The position numbers were made by a program, and so were the translations under genes. From an uncultured Flavobacteriaceae bacterium (GTDB lineage: Bacteria > Bacteroidota > Bacteroidia > Flavobacteriales > Flavobacteriaceae), in the NCBI GenBank assembly GCA_905181835.1, contig CAJIZF010000006.1, positions 101,805-165,804 on the forward strand: a DNA stretch of 64,000 bases, read 5' to 3'. Positions 47,226 through 55,998 of this stretch are shown piece after piece; positions within the stretch are counted from its first letter, which is position 1, and each line of letters opens with the position of its first letter. Under the pieces are notes generated by a model, which was not told where the DNA came from, did no database searches, and saw nothing but the letters and a program-made list of their open reading frames with translations.

Positions 47226-48653
47226 ATGAGCAAATCTGCCGACTTGGTTTGGGACAAGTGTCTCACTTTTATAAAAGATAATATTACCGCTCAAGCTTTT
47301 AAAACCTGGTTTGAACCAATCAAAGCTGTAAAATTGGCTGACGATGCGTTAAGCGTTCAGGTTCCAAGTAAATTTTTTTATGAATGGTTAGAAGAACACT
47401 ATGTAAAAATTTTAAAAGTGGCTCTGACAAAAGAACTCGGAGAAACTGCAAAGTTAGTGTACATCATAAAAATGGAAAATACTTATGGTAATAAACAGCC
47501 TTTTACCGAAAAAATTCCAAGCTCAAACCGAAATCACCTAAGATCTCAAGAGGTTGATGTAGCCATAAAAAATAAAAATCCTATGTTAAAGAATCCTTTT
47601 ATTATTCCAGGGATTCGTAATGTAAAGATTGAATCTCAACTCAATGCAAATTATAGTTTTGAAAATTTCCTTGAAGGAGATTCAAACAGACTTGCTAGGT
47701 CTGCCGGAATGGCCGTGGCTAATAAACCTGGTGGAACTTCTTTCAACCCACTTTTAATTTTTGGTGGAGTTGGATTAGGAAAAACTCACTTGGCTCATGC
47801 AATTGGTGTCGAAATAAAAGATAAATATCCTGAAAAAACAGTTCTATATATTTCAGCTGAAAAGTTCACACAACAGTATATTGAATCTGTCAAGAAAAAC
47901 AATAGGAATGATTTTATTCATTTTTATCAAATAATAGATATTTTGATAGTTGATGATATTCAACTGCTTTCAGGAAAAGCTGGTACGCAAGATGTTTTCT
48001 TTCACATTTTTAATCATTTACATCAAAATGGCAAACAAGTAATATTAACAAGTGACAAAGCACCTGTTGATATGATTGATATTGAACAACGTTTACTCTC
48101 AAGATTTAAATGGGGCTTATCTGCCGAATTAAATCATCCAGATTATGAAACTAGAATCGCTATCATCAAGAATAAACTTTATAGAGATGGCGTACAAATG
48201 CCTGAAGATATAGTTGAGTTTTTAGCTAATAATATTAAAACAAACATAAGAGAGTTAGAGGGAGCAATAATTTCCTTAATAGCACATTCTTCATTTAACA
48301 AAAAGGAAATCACTATAGATCTTGCAAAAAGAATAGTTGATAATTACGTAAAGAATACCAGTCGTGAAGTATCAATTGATTATATTCAAAAAATTGTAAG
48401 TGAGTATTTTCAAATGGATGTAGATACTTTACAATCTAAAACAAGAAAAAGACATATAGTTCAAGCAAGACAACTAGCTATGTTTTTTGCTAAAAAACTT
48501 ACCAAAGCATCACTAGCTTCGATTGGATCTCAAATCGGAAAACGAGATCATGCTACCGTTTTACATGCATGCAAAACAGTTGATAACTTGTCTAGTACTG
48601 ATAAGCAATTCAGAAAATATGTAGAAGATCTCAACAAAAAGTTGACCTTGTAA
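47226..48653 (+). CDS. dnaA: Chromosomal replication initiator DnaA
   Basis: This initiator ATPase has domain I at the N-terminus (VWDKCLTFIKDNITAQAFKTWFEPIKAV), AAA+ with Walker A GGVGLGKTHLAHAIG, Walker B ILIVDDIQLLSGK, sensor segments, and a C-terminal helix-turn-helix with SIGSQIGKRDHATVLHACKTV. The ORF track starts at TTG 47214 (MDTIM). I choose ATG 47226 (MSKSADLVWDK), as in homologues, giving 475 aa. No recognisable origin with clustered DnaA boxes is apparent upstream. Confidence 0.97.
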   Translation: MSKSADLVWDKCLTFIKDNITAQAFKTWFEPIKAVKLADDALSVQVPSKFFYEWLEEHYVKILKVALTKELGETAKLVYIIKMENTYGNKQPFTEKIPSSNRNHLRSQEVDVAIKNKNPMLKNPFIIPGIRNVKIESQLNANYSFENFLEGDSNRLARSAGMAVANKPGGTSFNPLLIFGGVGLGKTHLAHAIGVEIKDKYPEKTVLYISAEKFTQQYIESVKKNNRNDFIHFYQIIDILIVDDIQLLSGKAGTQDVFFHIFNHLHQNGKQVILTSDKAPVDMIDIEQRLLSRFKWGLSAELNHPDYETRIAIIKNKLYRDGVQMPEDIVEFLANNIKTNIRELEGAIISLIAHSSFNKKEITIDLAKRIVDNYVKNTSREVSIDYIQKIVSEYFQMDVDTLQSKTRKRHIVQARQLAMFFAKKLTKASLASIGSQIGKRDHATVLHACKTVDNLSSTDKQFRKYVEDLNKKLTL

Positions 48654-48693
48654 TTGAAAAAATTAAAATTGTTTCTTATTAATATTTTCTGCG

Positions 48694-49155
48694 ATGAAAG
48701 TTAAAATACTTATGGTCTGCTTAGGAAATATTTGTCGATCTCCTATCGCAGAAGGCATACTTAAATCGAAACTTAATAGCAATAATTTTTTTATAGATTC
48801 TGCAGGAACCGGATCATGGCATGTTGGAAATAAGCCTGATTTACGAAGTATCGCTGTCAGTAAAGCGCATCATATTGATATTAGCAACCAAAATGCAAGA
48901 CAGTTTACTTATGAAGATTACAAAAATTTTGATCATATTTATGTAATGGATCAATCTAATAAAAAAAATGTGCTTTCATTAGCAAAAACTCTAGAGGATC
49001 GAAATAAAGTTCAATTAATTTTAGATGAATTAATTCCAAACTCAAACCTAGAAGTTCCAGACCCCTATTACGATGAAGACCAAGGGTTTGAAAATGTTTT
49101 TCAAATGCTAGACAAAGCTTGTGAAAGTATTGTTTATCGTTTTTTAAATTTTTAA
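48694..49155 (+). CDS. Low-molecular-weight protein-tyrosine phosphatase
   Basis: This 153-aa phosphatase has the P-loop CLGNICRSP with catalytic C9 and R15 at the N-terminus and the general-acid DPYYDEDQGFENVF segment near residue 127. The length fits the family. In Bacteroidota such enzymes can act in exopolysaccharide regulation, but no cognate kinase is near. It follows dnaA by 40 nt in the same direction and may be read through from it; a secreted dehydrogenase gene follows. Confidence 0.93.
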   Translation: MKVKILMVCLGNICRSPIAEGILKSKLNSNNFFIDSAGTGSWHVGNKPDLRSIAVSKAHHIDISNQNARQFTYEDYKNFDHIYVMDQSNKKNVLSLAKTLEDRNKVQLILDELIPNSNLEVPDPYYDEDQGFENVFQMLDKACESIVYRFLNF

Positions 49156-49192
49156 ATCTTTTTATTATTTTAGTATATTCAAAAAAAAAAAA

Positions 49193-50560
49193 ATGAAAAA
49201 TTTATTATATACCCTTTTATTTACAATAACATTTTACTCATACGCTCAAGAAGTAAATTTAGAACTATTTAAAAGTGGTTTCACCAGTCCAGTAGATATA
49301 CAAAATGCCGGAGACGATCGTCTATTTATTGTTGAACAAGCAGGAATTATTAGAATATTAAATCCGGATGCAACCATAAATTCAGAACCTTTTTTAAATA
49401 TAACAAGTTTGATTTCATCAGGTGGAGAACGCGGATTATTAGGATTAGCTTTTCATCCTAATTATTCTAATAATGGTTATTTTTTTGTTTATTATACCAA
49501 TACGAGTGGGGATACTCAAGTAGCCAGATATACTATGGATGCTACTGATTCAAATATAGCTGATCCAAATACTGCAGTATTGATAATTGGTGCCGATCAG
49601 CCATACAGCAACCATAATGGGGGTTGTATTCAATTTGGCGCTGATGGATTTCTGTACGTTGGTTTAGGTGATGGCGGAAGTGGTGGAGATCCCGGAAATA
49701 GATCACAAAACTTGGAAACACTTCTTGGAAAAATACTTAGAATTGATATTGATAATACAAATGGTCAAAATAATTACGATATCCCATCTGACAATCCTTT
49801 TGTTGAAGATTCTAATTCTTTAGATGAGATCTGGGCCTACGGAGTCCGAAACCCGTGGCGTTTTTCTTTTGATAGTGAATCAGATGAATTATGGATTGCT
49901 GACGTTGGACAAGGAGATATAGAAGAAATAAATAAAGTAGCTCCAGATGCTGCTGGTCTAAATTATGGATGGCGTTGCTACGAAGGATCTCAAACTTATA
50001 ATACCAGTGGTTGTCCAGATCCTTCTGAATTAACATTTCCAGTAGCAGAATATACTCATGCTGTTGGTTATTCGATTACAGGAGGTTATGTATATCATGG
50101 AAACGTATACAGTGATATTCAAGATTTATATTTTTTTGCAGATCTAAATGGTTTAATTGGTACTGTTGATAACGATAATAATTTAATTAATTATGGTAAT
50201 TATGGAGGTACATGGGTTTCATTTGGAGAAGATGTAAATGGTGAACTTTATATCGCTGATATTTCCGGGTCTATATATAAAGTAAAAGGTGGAGAGATTT
50301 TTGACACACAAAGCTTTTCTGAATCACAAGTATCGTTAACACCAAACCCTACATCGAATAATGTGCGTATTATATTGGATGGACATTTAATTTCAAAAAT
50401 TGATATTATTGATTTAAAAGGAGCTATTGTTTTCTCTGAAAAAAACCTATCATTATCAGAAAAAAATATTTCATTAAATTCAATGAAAAGTGGTGTTTAT
50501 ATTGTTAAAATACTTTCTGAAAATGGGCAGTCTATTTTCAAAAAATTAATTATTAATTAG
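49193..50560 (+). CDS. Secreted PQQ-dependent sugar dehydrogenase-like protein with T9SS type-A sorting domain
   Basis: This 455-aa protein has a signal peptide (MKNLLYTLLFTITFYSYAQ). A six-bladed beta-propeller of the glucose/sorbosone dehydrogenase family follows (RLFIVEQAGIIRIL, ERGLLGLAFHPNY, GYFFVYYT, FGADGFLYVGLGDGGSGGDPGNRSQN, GVRNPWRFSFD). The last about 75 residues are a Por-type sorting domain (SLTPNPTSNNVRIILDGHLI ... SGVYIVKILSENGQSIFKKLIIN). It should be exported through T9SS. Activity with PQQ is only predicted by family; no pqq genes are here. Confidence 0.88.
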   Translation: MKNLLYTLLFTITFYSYAQEVNLELFKSGFTSPVDIQNAGDDRLFIVEQAGIIRILNPDATINSEPFLNITSLISSGGERGLLGLAFHPNYSNNGYFFVYYTNTSGDTQVARYTMDATDSNIADPNTAVLIIGADQPYSNHNGGCIQFGADGFLYVGLGDGGSGGDPGNRSQNLETLLGKILRIDIDNTNGQNNYDIPSDNPFVEDSNSLDEIWAYGVRNPWRFSFDSESDELWIADVGQGDIEEINKVAPDAAGLNYGWRCYEGSQTYNTSGCPDPSELTFPVAEYTHAVGYSITGGYVYHGNVYSDIQDLYFFADLNGLIGTVDNDNNLINYGNYGGTWVSFGEDVNGELYIADISGSIYKVKGGEIFDTQSFSESQVSLTPNPTSNNVRIILDGHLISKIDIIDLKGAIVFSEKNLSLSEKNISLNSMKSGVYIVKILSENGQSIFKKLIIN

Positions 50561-50563
50561 ATT

Positions 50564-51274
50564 GTGAATTTAAAAGGAAAAATTTATTTAATTCCCTGTA
50601 CCCTAGGGACTACAAATCCTATTGAAGTTCTTCCTCTAGTCGTAAAAAAGACAATCGAGAATATTGACATCTTTATCGTAGAGAACGAAAAAAATGCAAG
50701 ACGATTTATCAAAAATATTTGCCCAAAAAAAAGTCAACCCTTACTAACTTTTAAAATTATAAATAAGTACACCCTAGACTCAGAGATCCCCGAGATGTTG
50801 AACCCCTGTATGGCTGGTCAACATATTGGAGTCATTTCGGATGCCGGATGTCCTGGTATTGCAGATCCTGGAGCTTCAGTAGTTGAACAAGCACATCTAA
50901 AAGGAATAAAAGTGATTCCCTTAGTCGGACCATCTTCTATTTTACTTGCAATGATGGCTAGCGGATTAAACGGACAAAGTTTTTCTTTTAACGGTTATTT
51001 GCCCATTGATAAAAAAGAAAGAAAAACAGAAATTAAGCGCTTAGAGAAGTTATCTTCAGATTTCCAGCAATCGCAATTATTCATCGAAACTCCCTATCGA
51101 AACAATCAAATGTTCGAAAGCTTGATCAAAAATTTACATTCACAAACTATGCTTTGTGTGGCAGCAGATATAACGTTGCCAACAGAATACATTAAAACAT
51201 TTACTGTAGATCACTGGAAAAGAGAGAAGATTGACTTACACAAGAGGCCAACATTATTTATATTACAAAAATAG
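50564..51274 (+). CDS. SAM-dependent methyltransferase, tetrapyrrole methylase fold (RsmI-like)
   Basis: This 236-aa protein has the tetrapyrrole (corrin/porphyrin) methylase fold. Its N-terminal GKIYLIPCTLGTTNP and ISDAGCPGIADPGASVVEQAH and the GPSSILLAMMASGLNG motif resemble RsmI (16S rRNA C1402 2'-O-methyltransferase). It lacks the RsmI C-terminal domain and is shorter than the E. coli enzyme. Bacteroidota encode a short RsmI-like paralogue, and its target is not certain. It starts with GTG 3 nt after the secreted dehydrogenase stop. Confidence 0.85.
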   Translation: MNLKGKIYLIPCTLGTTNPIEVLPLVVKKTIENIDIFIVENEKNARRFIKNICPKKSQPLLTFKIINKYTLDSEIPEMLNPCMAGQHIGVISDAGCPGIADPGASVVEQAHLKGIKVIPLVGPSSILLAMMASGLNGQSFSFNGYLPIDKKERKTEIKRLEKLSSDFQQSQLFIETPYRNNQMFESLIKNLHSQTMLCVAADITLPTEYIKTFTVDHWKREKIDLHKRPTLFILQK

Positions 51275-51280
51275 TTGAGA

Positions 51281-51940
51281 TTAAGCTTTTGCCTTTCTGT
51301 TGGCTATTACAAAAGAAGTGTCATAACCAGAAAACTTTTTTAAGTAATATTCAATTGAAGTTCCAAACGCATCACTAAAATTGACGGATCCACCACTTCG
51401 CAAATATTTTTTTACATTCCCAGCTCCAGCTAAATGGGCAGCAGCTAGAATTCCAGATTCTGTGATTTTAACACCACCGACACGTATCCCCTGAAATTTT
51501 TTAATATCTCTTCGCAGGATCCATTTATTTCTTGCAGTATTTGCAGTAAAGGCCTGTTCTTGGAGATAAGAATTGTTTAGAAATTCATCAGAGTCATTAA
51601 TACCAATTAATTTTAGTGTGTTTTTTCCAAATTGATATTTCCCTAAATAACCGTAAATATTAACTATGGCGTAGTCTCCTCTAGACTCTTTAAAACCCAA
51701 CGCTTCTTTAAATCCTATGTAAGAATTTCCAAGATAAATGTAGTTTAAGGGTTTTTTTGGATATAACAAATCAACTTCATCTAAATTTGGAACCTGATAA
51801 CAAAGACTAGTGCTATCAGTCTTGTACTTAGCTAGATCTATTTTTTTGCTTAAAGAAAATCCAGTTAGTAAGATGATCAAAAATACAAACAGGAAAAATA
51901 TTTTAAATAGATTGTTTATTTTATTTATTAGATGTTCCAA
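51281..51940 (-). CDS. Membrane-anchored lysozyme/transglycosylase-like protein
   Basis: This 219-aa protein has one N-terminal helix (FKIFFLFVFLIILLTGFSL) and a periplasmic domain resembling lytic transglycosylase/lysozyme-like enzymes. The segment IGFKEALGFKESRGDYAIVN carries the likely catalytic Glu in FKESRGDY, followed by GYLGKYQFGKNTLKLIGI and ITESGILAAAHLAGAGNVKKYLR. In databases such proteins are often mislabelled as LysM proteins; no LysM motif is seen. A role in peptidoglycan turnover is inferred. The start is TTG at 51940. A -7 box TATATTTG (rc of 51964-51971) lies 23 nt upstream. Confidence 0.75.
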   Translation of the reverse strand: MEHLINKINNLFKIFFLFVFLIILLTGFSLSKKIDLAKYKTDSTSLCYQVPNLDEVDLLYPKKPLNYIYLGNSYIGFKEALGFKESRGDYAIVNIYGYLGKYQFGKNTLKLIGINDSDEFLNNSYLQEQAFTANTARNKWILRRDIKKFQGIRVGGVKITESGILAAAHLAGAGNVKKYLRSGGSVNFSDAFGTSIEYYLKKFSGYDTSFVIANRKAKA

Positions 51941-52010
51941 TTTATTCTATTTTTTTAGGATTGCAAATATACAAAAATATTTAATATGCTATAATACAAG
52001 GCATTAAGTC

Positions 52011-53057
52011 TTATCTGAAGATTTTTTGTTTAGAAATCCACTGGGTATATTCATTTTTATTACGGATATGCTGTGATAAATTTTTAGCAAATTTGTGATA
52101 ACCAAAATTAGATACGTCTGCTACAAAAAAATAAAAATTATGAGTTTCAAAATTTAATACAGCATCAATACTTGAGATGTCAGGCATGGTAATAGGTCCA
52201 GGAGGAATTCCTGGGTATTTGTATGTATTGTATGGAGAATCAATAACTAGATCTTTATATAATACTCGCTTTATTTGTTGATTGAAATTATTTTCTGAAA
52301 GTTTTTTTGAATAAATAACAGTTGGATCTGCTTGTAATAGCATACCTTTATTTATTCGATTCATATACACACCGGCAATTCTTGGACGTTCGTCAATTTT
52401 GACAGTTTCTTTTTGGACTATAGCAGCGAGACTGATAATTTGCTTTTTTGACAATTTTATTTTTTTTACTTTTTCTAAACGATTTTTATTCCAAAACCTA
52501 TTGAATTCTTCAAGCATTTTTTTGTTAAAATTCTCGGGCGTAATGTCCCAATAAAGTTGATAAGTATTCGGGATGAAATTACATAAAGCAGTTTCTTTTG
52601 TAAAATTATTTTCTTTTAAAAAATTTTCATTAAGCATCGCATTTAAAAAAGATAAACTATCTGCATCTAATTGCTTACCTAGAGTACCAGCTAGATCTTC
52701 TATACGTTCTTGATTGTTGAATTTTACTTTAACTGGAATATTTCCCGTACGTATTGAATTAATAATTTCATTATTATTCATTCCCTTTTTTATAACATAA
52801 TGACCAGATTTTACATTCGAAGAATACCCCTTTTTATTGGCAACAGTCGTAAAGGCCTCAACATCAATTAATAAAGGAGAAATTTCCACTACAACATCAT
52901 TGAAACTATCAGATTGCGATATATAAATATGAGCTTCGTTATTTTGAAAAAAGGTATTTGGCACAAAAATAGTTGAATAAACAAAGTAAGAAAATGCAGC
53001 CATTACGACTAGGCCACACAATAGTATTGCAAAAACAGTTTTTTTTAAGTTACTCAT
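52011..53057 (-). CDS. mltG: Endolytic murein transglycosylase MltG
   Basis: This 348-aa inner-membrane enzyme cleaves nascent glycan strands and is a terminator of chain elongation. It has one N-terminal helix (TVFAILLCGLVVMAAFSYFVY), a LysM-like subdomain, and the catalytic region with Glu in ISLAAIVQKETVKIDERPRIAGVYMNRINKGMLLQADPTVIY. The closing PYNTYKYPGIPPGPITMPDISSIDAVLN is diagnostic. It overlaps the GNAT gene by 8 nt, and that gene overlaps dapF by 7 nt, making a dapF-GNAT-mltG operon. Confidence 0.97.
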   Translation of the reverse strand: MSNLKKTVFAILLCGLVVMAAFSYFVYSTIFVPNTFFQNNEAHIYISQSDSFNDVVVEISPLLIDVEAFTTVANKKGYSSNVKSGHYVIKKGMNNNEIINSIRTGNIPVKVKFNNQERIEDLAGTLGKQLDADSLSFLNAMLNENFLKENNFTKETALCNFIPNTYQLYWDITPENFNKKMLEEFNRFWNKNRLEKVKKIKLSKKQIISLAAIVQKETVKIDERPRIAGVYMNRINKGMLLQADPTVIYSKKLSENNFNQQIKRVLYKDLVIDSPYNTYKYPGIPPGPITMPDISSIDAVLNFETHNFYFFVADVSNFGYHKFAKNLSQHIRNKNEYTQWISKQKIFR

Positions 53058-53577
53058 TAATTAATTGATAAATTGATTCATTTTTAAATCCATTATTTGA
53101 ATATATCCAATCTTTTTTAATACCTGTTAATTTAAATTTTGAGTTTTCAAATAATTTAATACTTGCTGAATTATCCTCTGTAATATTAGCATACAATTGA
53201 TGTAGATTTAAATGTGTGAATGCATATTTAACGATCATTTGTATAGCTGTCAAAGCATATCCTTTATTTCTTTCGTCAAGCTTGGAAATGATAATACCGA
53301 CTCCCACCCTTTTGTGTTTCGGTTCAAAATCAAACAAATCTATACAACCTATTGGTTGATTTTTTTTATTAGTAGCGATAATTAATCTTAACTGTTTGGA
53401 CTCAAAAATATCTTTATGAGAATTTTCAATGTAATTTCTTAAAATGAACTTTGAGTAGGGACTGGTAGTATTACTAACCTCCCAAAATAATTCAGTATTC
53501 TCTAATTGATATAGAAAATCTAAATCTTCTGGTTCCAATGCTCTTAGATGTATTTGCGTTCCTTTTAGCGTTAACAT
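53050..53577 (-). CDS. GNAT family N-acetyltransferase (RimJ/RimL-like)
   Basis: This 175-aa acetyltransferase is of the RimJ/RimL subfamily. It contains the RALEPEDLDFLYQLENTELFWEVSNTTSPYS N-terminal segment and the acetyl-CoA motif VGVGIIISKLDERNKGYALTAIQMIVKYAFTHL, then the family-typical NSASIKLFENSKFKLTGIKKDW end. The substrate is unknown. It overlaps both neighbours (dapF by 7 nt and mltG by 8 nt), so expression is coupled to peptidoglycan genes. Confidence 0.88.
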   Translation of the reverse strand: MLTLKGTQIHLRALEPEDLDFLYQLENTELFWEVSNTTSPYSKFILRNYIENSHKDIFESKQLRLIIATNKKNQPIGCIDLFDFEPKHKRVGVGIIISKLDERNKGYALTAIQMIVKYAFTHLNLHQLYANITEDNSASIKLFENSKFKLTGIKKDWIYSNNGFKNESIYQLINE

Positions 53578-54347
53578 TCCCAGTCTCCTTTATATATTAA
53601 CTCAGCAGGACCTTTTAAATAAATATCCTGATAAATTAAATTATTTTTTTCAAATTCTACAGATAAATTACCGCCTTTTGTTTTTAGTTGAATAAGATTA
53701 AAAAGCGTTTTTTTTAATTCAAACATAGCGATTGCAACTGCAGTGACTCCGGTTCCACAAGATAAAGTTTCAGCCTCTACTCCCCTTTCATATGTTCGAA
53801 CTTCAAAACTATTATCATTAACTTGTTCAACAAAATTAATATTAGAACCCTCTAATCCATATAGATGATTTCTTAAAAAAGAACCCTTTTCAGTTACTTT
53901 AAAATTTTCTAAATCGTTAACCATTTCTACATGATGAGGAGACCCTGTATCTAAATAAAGATAGTCAGTTCTTAAATCAATTTTACTGACATCATTCATT
54001 TTTAAAGATATCATTTCATTAACTATAGATGCTTTATGATGGCCATCAATTGCCTCAAAATTGGTTTTACTGTTTATAATATTTAAAAAATTTGCAAAAT
54101 GTACAATACATCTCCCGCCATTGCCACACATAGTACCTAAATTACCATCTGAATTAAAATATACCATTTTAAAATCTTCAGTATCGCTATTTTCTAATAA
54201 AATAAGTCCATCTGCGCCAATCCCAAATTTTCGACTACACATTTTTTCAATCAAATGATGATGATCTTTTGGAAAAATCAGTTCCCTATTGTCAATTAAA
54301 ACAAAATCGTTACCTGTCCCCTGGTATTTATAAAAAGGTATTATCAT
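53571..54347 (-). CDS. dapF: Diaminopimelate epimerase
   Basis: This 258-aa two-base racemase converts LL- to meso-diaminopimelate for lysine and cell wall. The two catalytic cysteines are in LGTMCGNGGRCIVHFA and LSCGTGVTAVAIAMFE, with YQGTGNDFVLIDN at the start. The ORF track starts at TTG 54356 (MWNMII), but that codon lies within the perfect -7 box TATATTTG (rc of 54354-54361). I therefore choose ATG 54347 (MIIPFYKYQGTGND). The -7 box ends 6 nt before this ATG, so the mRNA is almost leaderless. Confidence 0.97.
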   Translation of the reverse strand: MIIPFYKYQGTGNDFVLIDNRELIFPKDHHHLIEKMCSRKFGIGADGLILLENSDTEDFKMVYFNSDGNLGTMCGNGGRCIVHFANFLNIINSKTNFEAIDGHHKASIVNEMISLKMNDVSKIDLRTDYLYLDTGSPHHVEMVNDLENFKVTEKGSFLRNHLYGLEGSNINFVEQVNDNSFEVRTYERGVEAETLSCGTGVTAVAIAMFELKKTLFNLIQLKTKGGNLSVEFEKNNLIYQDIYLKGPAELIYKGDWEC

Positions 54348-54353
54348 ATTCCA

Positions 54354-54361
54354 CAAATATA
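54354..54361 (-). promoter_or_regulatory. -7 promoter element abutting dapF
   Basis: CAAATATA on the plus strand is TATATTTG on the minus strand. It ends 6 nt before the dapF ATG. Confidence 0.5.
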
Positions 54362-54481
54362 TTAAAAGGTTTTGCGTTATAGAAATCTTATTGCTTTGTT
54401 AAATGGGAGTTAAAATCTATTATAAAGAAAATATATTAATAAGGTTTCTGTTAAATTTAATAAATAAAAATATTATAACTA

Positions 54482-55873
54482 ATGAAACAACTTATCAAGT
54501 TTACATTTATCGCAATAATTTCAAGTTTTATAACCCTCTTGGGAAGTAAATATGTTCAGGGAAAAGACAAAGTGACCATCATACACCAAAATGAAACTTC
54601 AAAAATAATTCCTACCAACAATTTAAATAATAACGTATTAAATACAAATGTTGACTTTACTGAAGCCGCAAAAAAAACTGTTAACGCAGTAGTTCACGTA
54701 AAAAACACCACACAGCAAACAAATATAAGCTCAAGCTATTACTTTCTAAGAGGCAATAATACAAGGGAAATGATTGGCTCAGGAAGCGGAGTAATCATTT
54801 CAGCCGATGGATACATCGTAACCAATAATCATGTCATTGAAAATTCATCTGAACTCGAAGTGACGCTAAACAATAACAAAACTTATATCGCAGAAATAAT
54901 AGGCACAGATCCCAGTACTGATATAGCCTTAATTAAAATAGAATCTGAAGAGGAATTAACTTATGTTCCCTTTGGAAATTCAGACAATTTAAAAATTGGC
55001 GAATGGGTCTTAGCAGTCGGAAATCCGTTTAATCTAACTTCCACTGTTACTGCCGGGATTGTAAGTGCAAAGGGACGTGACCTAAATGAATATGATGGTA
55101 ATATCCAGTCTTTTATACAAACTGATGCTGCAGTGAACAGAGGAAATAGTGGCGGTGCACTGGTAAACTCAAAAGGAGAATTATTGGGTATTAATACCGC
55201 TATAAGTTCAGAGACAGGTTCCTATGTAGGTTATTCATTTGCAGTTCCCGCTAATAATGCAAGAAAGATCATAGAAGATATTTTAGAATATGGCTATGTC
55301 CAAAAAGTAATTTTAGGAATTTCTGGCGGAAGTTTAAATACAACTATAGCTGATGAATTGAATATTGATGAAACAGAGGGGGTTTATGTAAACTTGATTG
55401 AAAAAGGTAGTGGAGCCGATATTAGCGGAATTAAAAAAGGGGATATTATCAAAAGTATTGATGGTCAAAAAATTGGAAAATTTTCAGATTTGGTTGGTTA
55501 TTTGGGATCTAAACAACCAAATGATATAGTTTTAATTACTATTGTAAGAGGTGGTGTTGAGAATATAATTTCAGTTACTTTAACTAAATTAGAAACTTAT
55601 AAATTAAACTATATCGGGCTAGAAATTAAAGAATCTGATGCTGAAGAATTAAAATTATTTGGAGTGAATCATGGGGTGAAAATCAGGCAGGTCTTAAATA
55701 AAAATTTAAAAGGATATGGTTTAGAAGATTCAATTATTATTAAAATTAATGACAAAAAAATTACTTCGATAGAGGATGCAAAATATATTTTAAACAATGT
55801 AAATAAAAGCAATCCAATTAAAATAACTTTTGTAGATAAAGTAGGTGAATTAAATTCATTTATATTTAGATAA
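54482..55873 (+). CDS. DegP/DegQ-like periplasmic serine protease with two PDZ domains
   Basis: This 463-aa HtrA-type protease has a signal sequence (MKQLIKFTFIAIISSFITLLGS). The trypsin-like catalytic domain carries the triad His (VTNNHVIENS), Asp (STDIALIKI) and Ser (GNSGGALVNSKGE). PDZ1 follows (VILGISGGSLNTTIADELNID and EKGSGADISGIKKGDIIKSIDG), then a shorter PDZ2 (YIGLEIKESDAEELKLFGV ...). It degrades or chaperones misfolded envelope proteins. It stands alone between dapF (divergent) and gap. Confidence 0.94.
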   Translation: MKQLIKFTFIAIISSFITLLGSKYVQGKDKVTIIHQNETSKIIPTNNLNNNVLNTNVDFTEAAKKTVNAVVHVKNTTQQTNISSSYYFLRGNNTREMIGSGSGVIISADGYIVTNNHVIENSSELEVTLNNNKTYIAEIIGTDPSTDIALIKIESEEELTYVPFGNSDNLKIGEWVLAVGNPFNLTSTVTAGIVSAKGRDLNEYDGNIQSFIQTDAAVNRGNSGGALVNSKGELLGINTAISSETGSYVGYSFAVPANNARKIIEDILEYGYVQKVILGISGGSLNTTIADELNIDETEGVYVNLIEKGSGADISGIKKGDIIKSIDGQKIGKFSDLVGYLGSKQPNDIVLITIVRGGVENIISVTLTKLETYKLNYIGLEIKESDAEELKLFGVNHGVKIRQVLNKNLKGYGLEDSIIIKINDKKITSIEDAKYILNNVNKSNPIKITFVDKVGELNSFIFR

Positions 55874-55960
55874 AAATAATTGTTTAAATTCACTTCTAAC
55901 ATTTGATTATTAGTAAGTTTAATTTTCTCTATTATCCTTTATTTAACTCATTAAAAGAAG

Positions 55961-55968
55961 TATTTTTG
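55961..55968 (+). promoter_or_regulatory. -7 promoter element of gap
   Basis: TATTTTTG is an exact TAnnTTTG match 30 nt upstream of the gap ATG. Confidence 0.5.
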
Positions 55969-55998
55969 CAAAAATTTTTAATCTTAAAATAAAAAAAT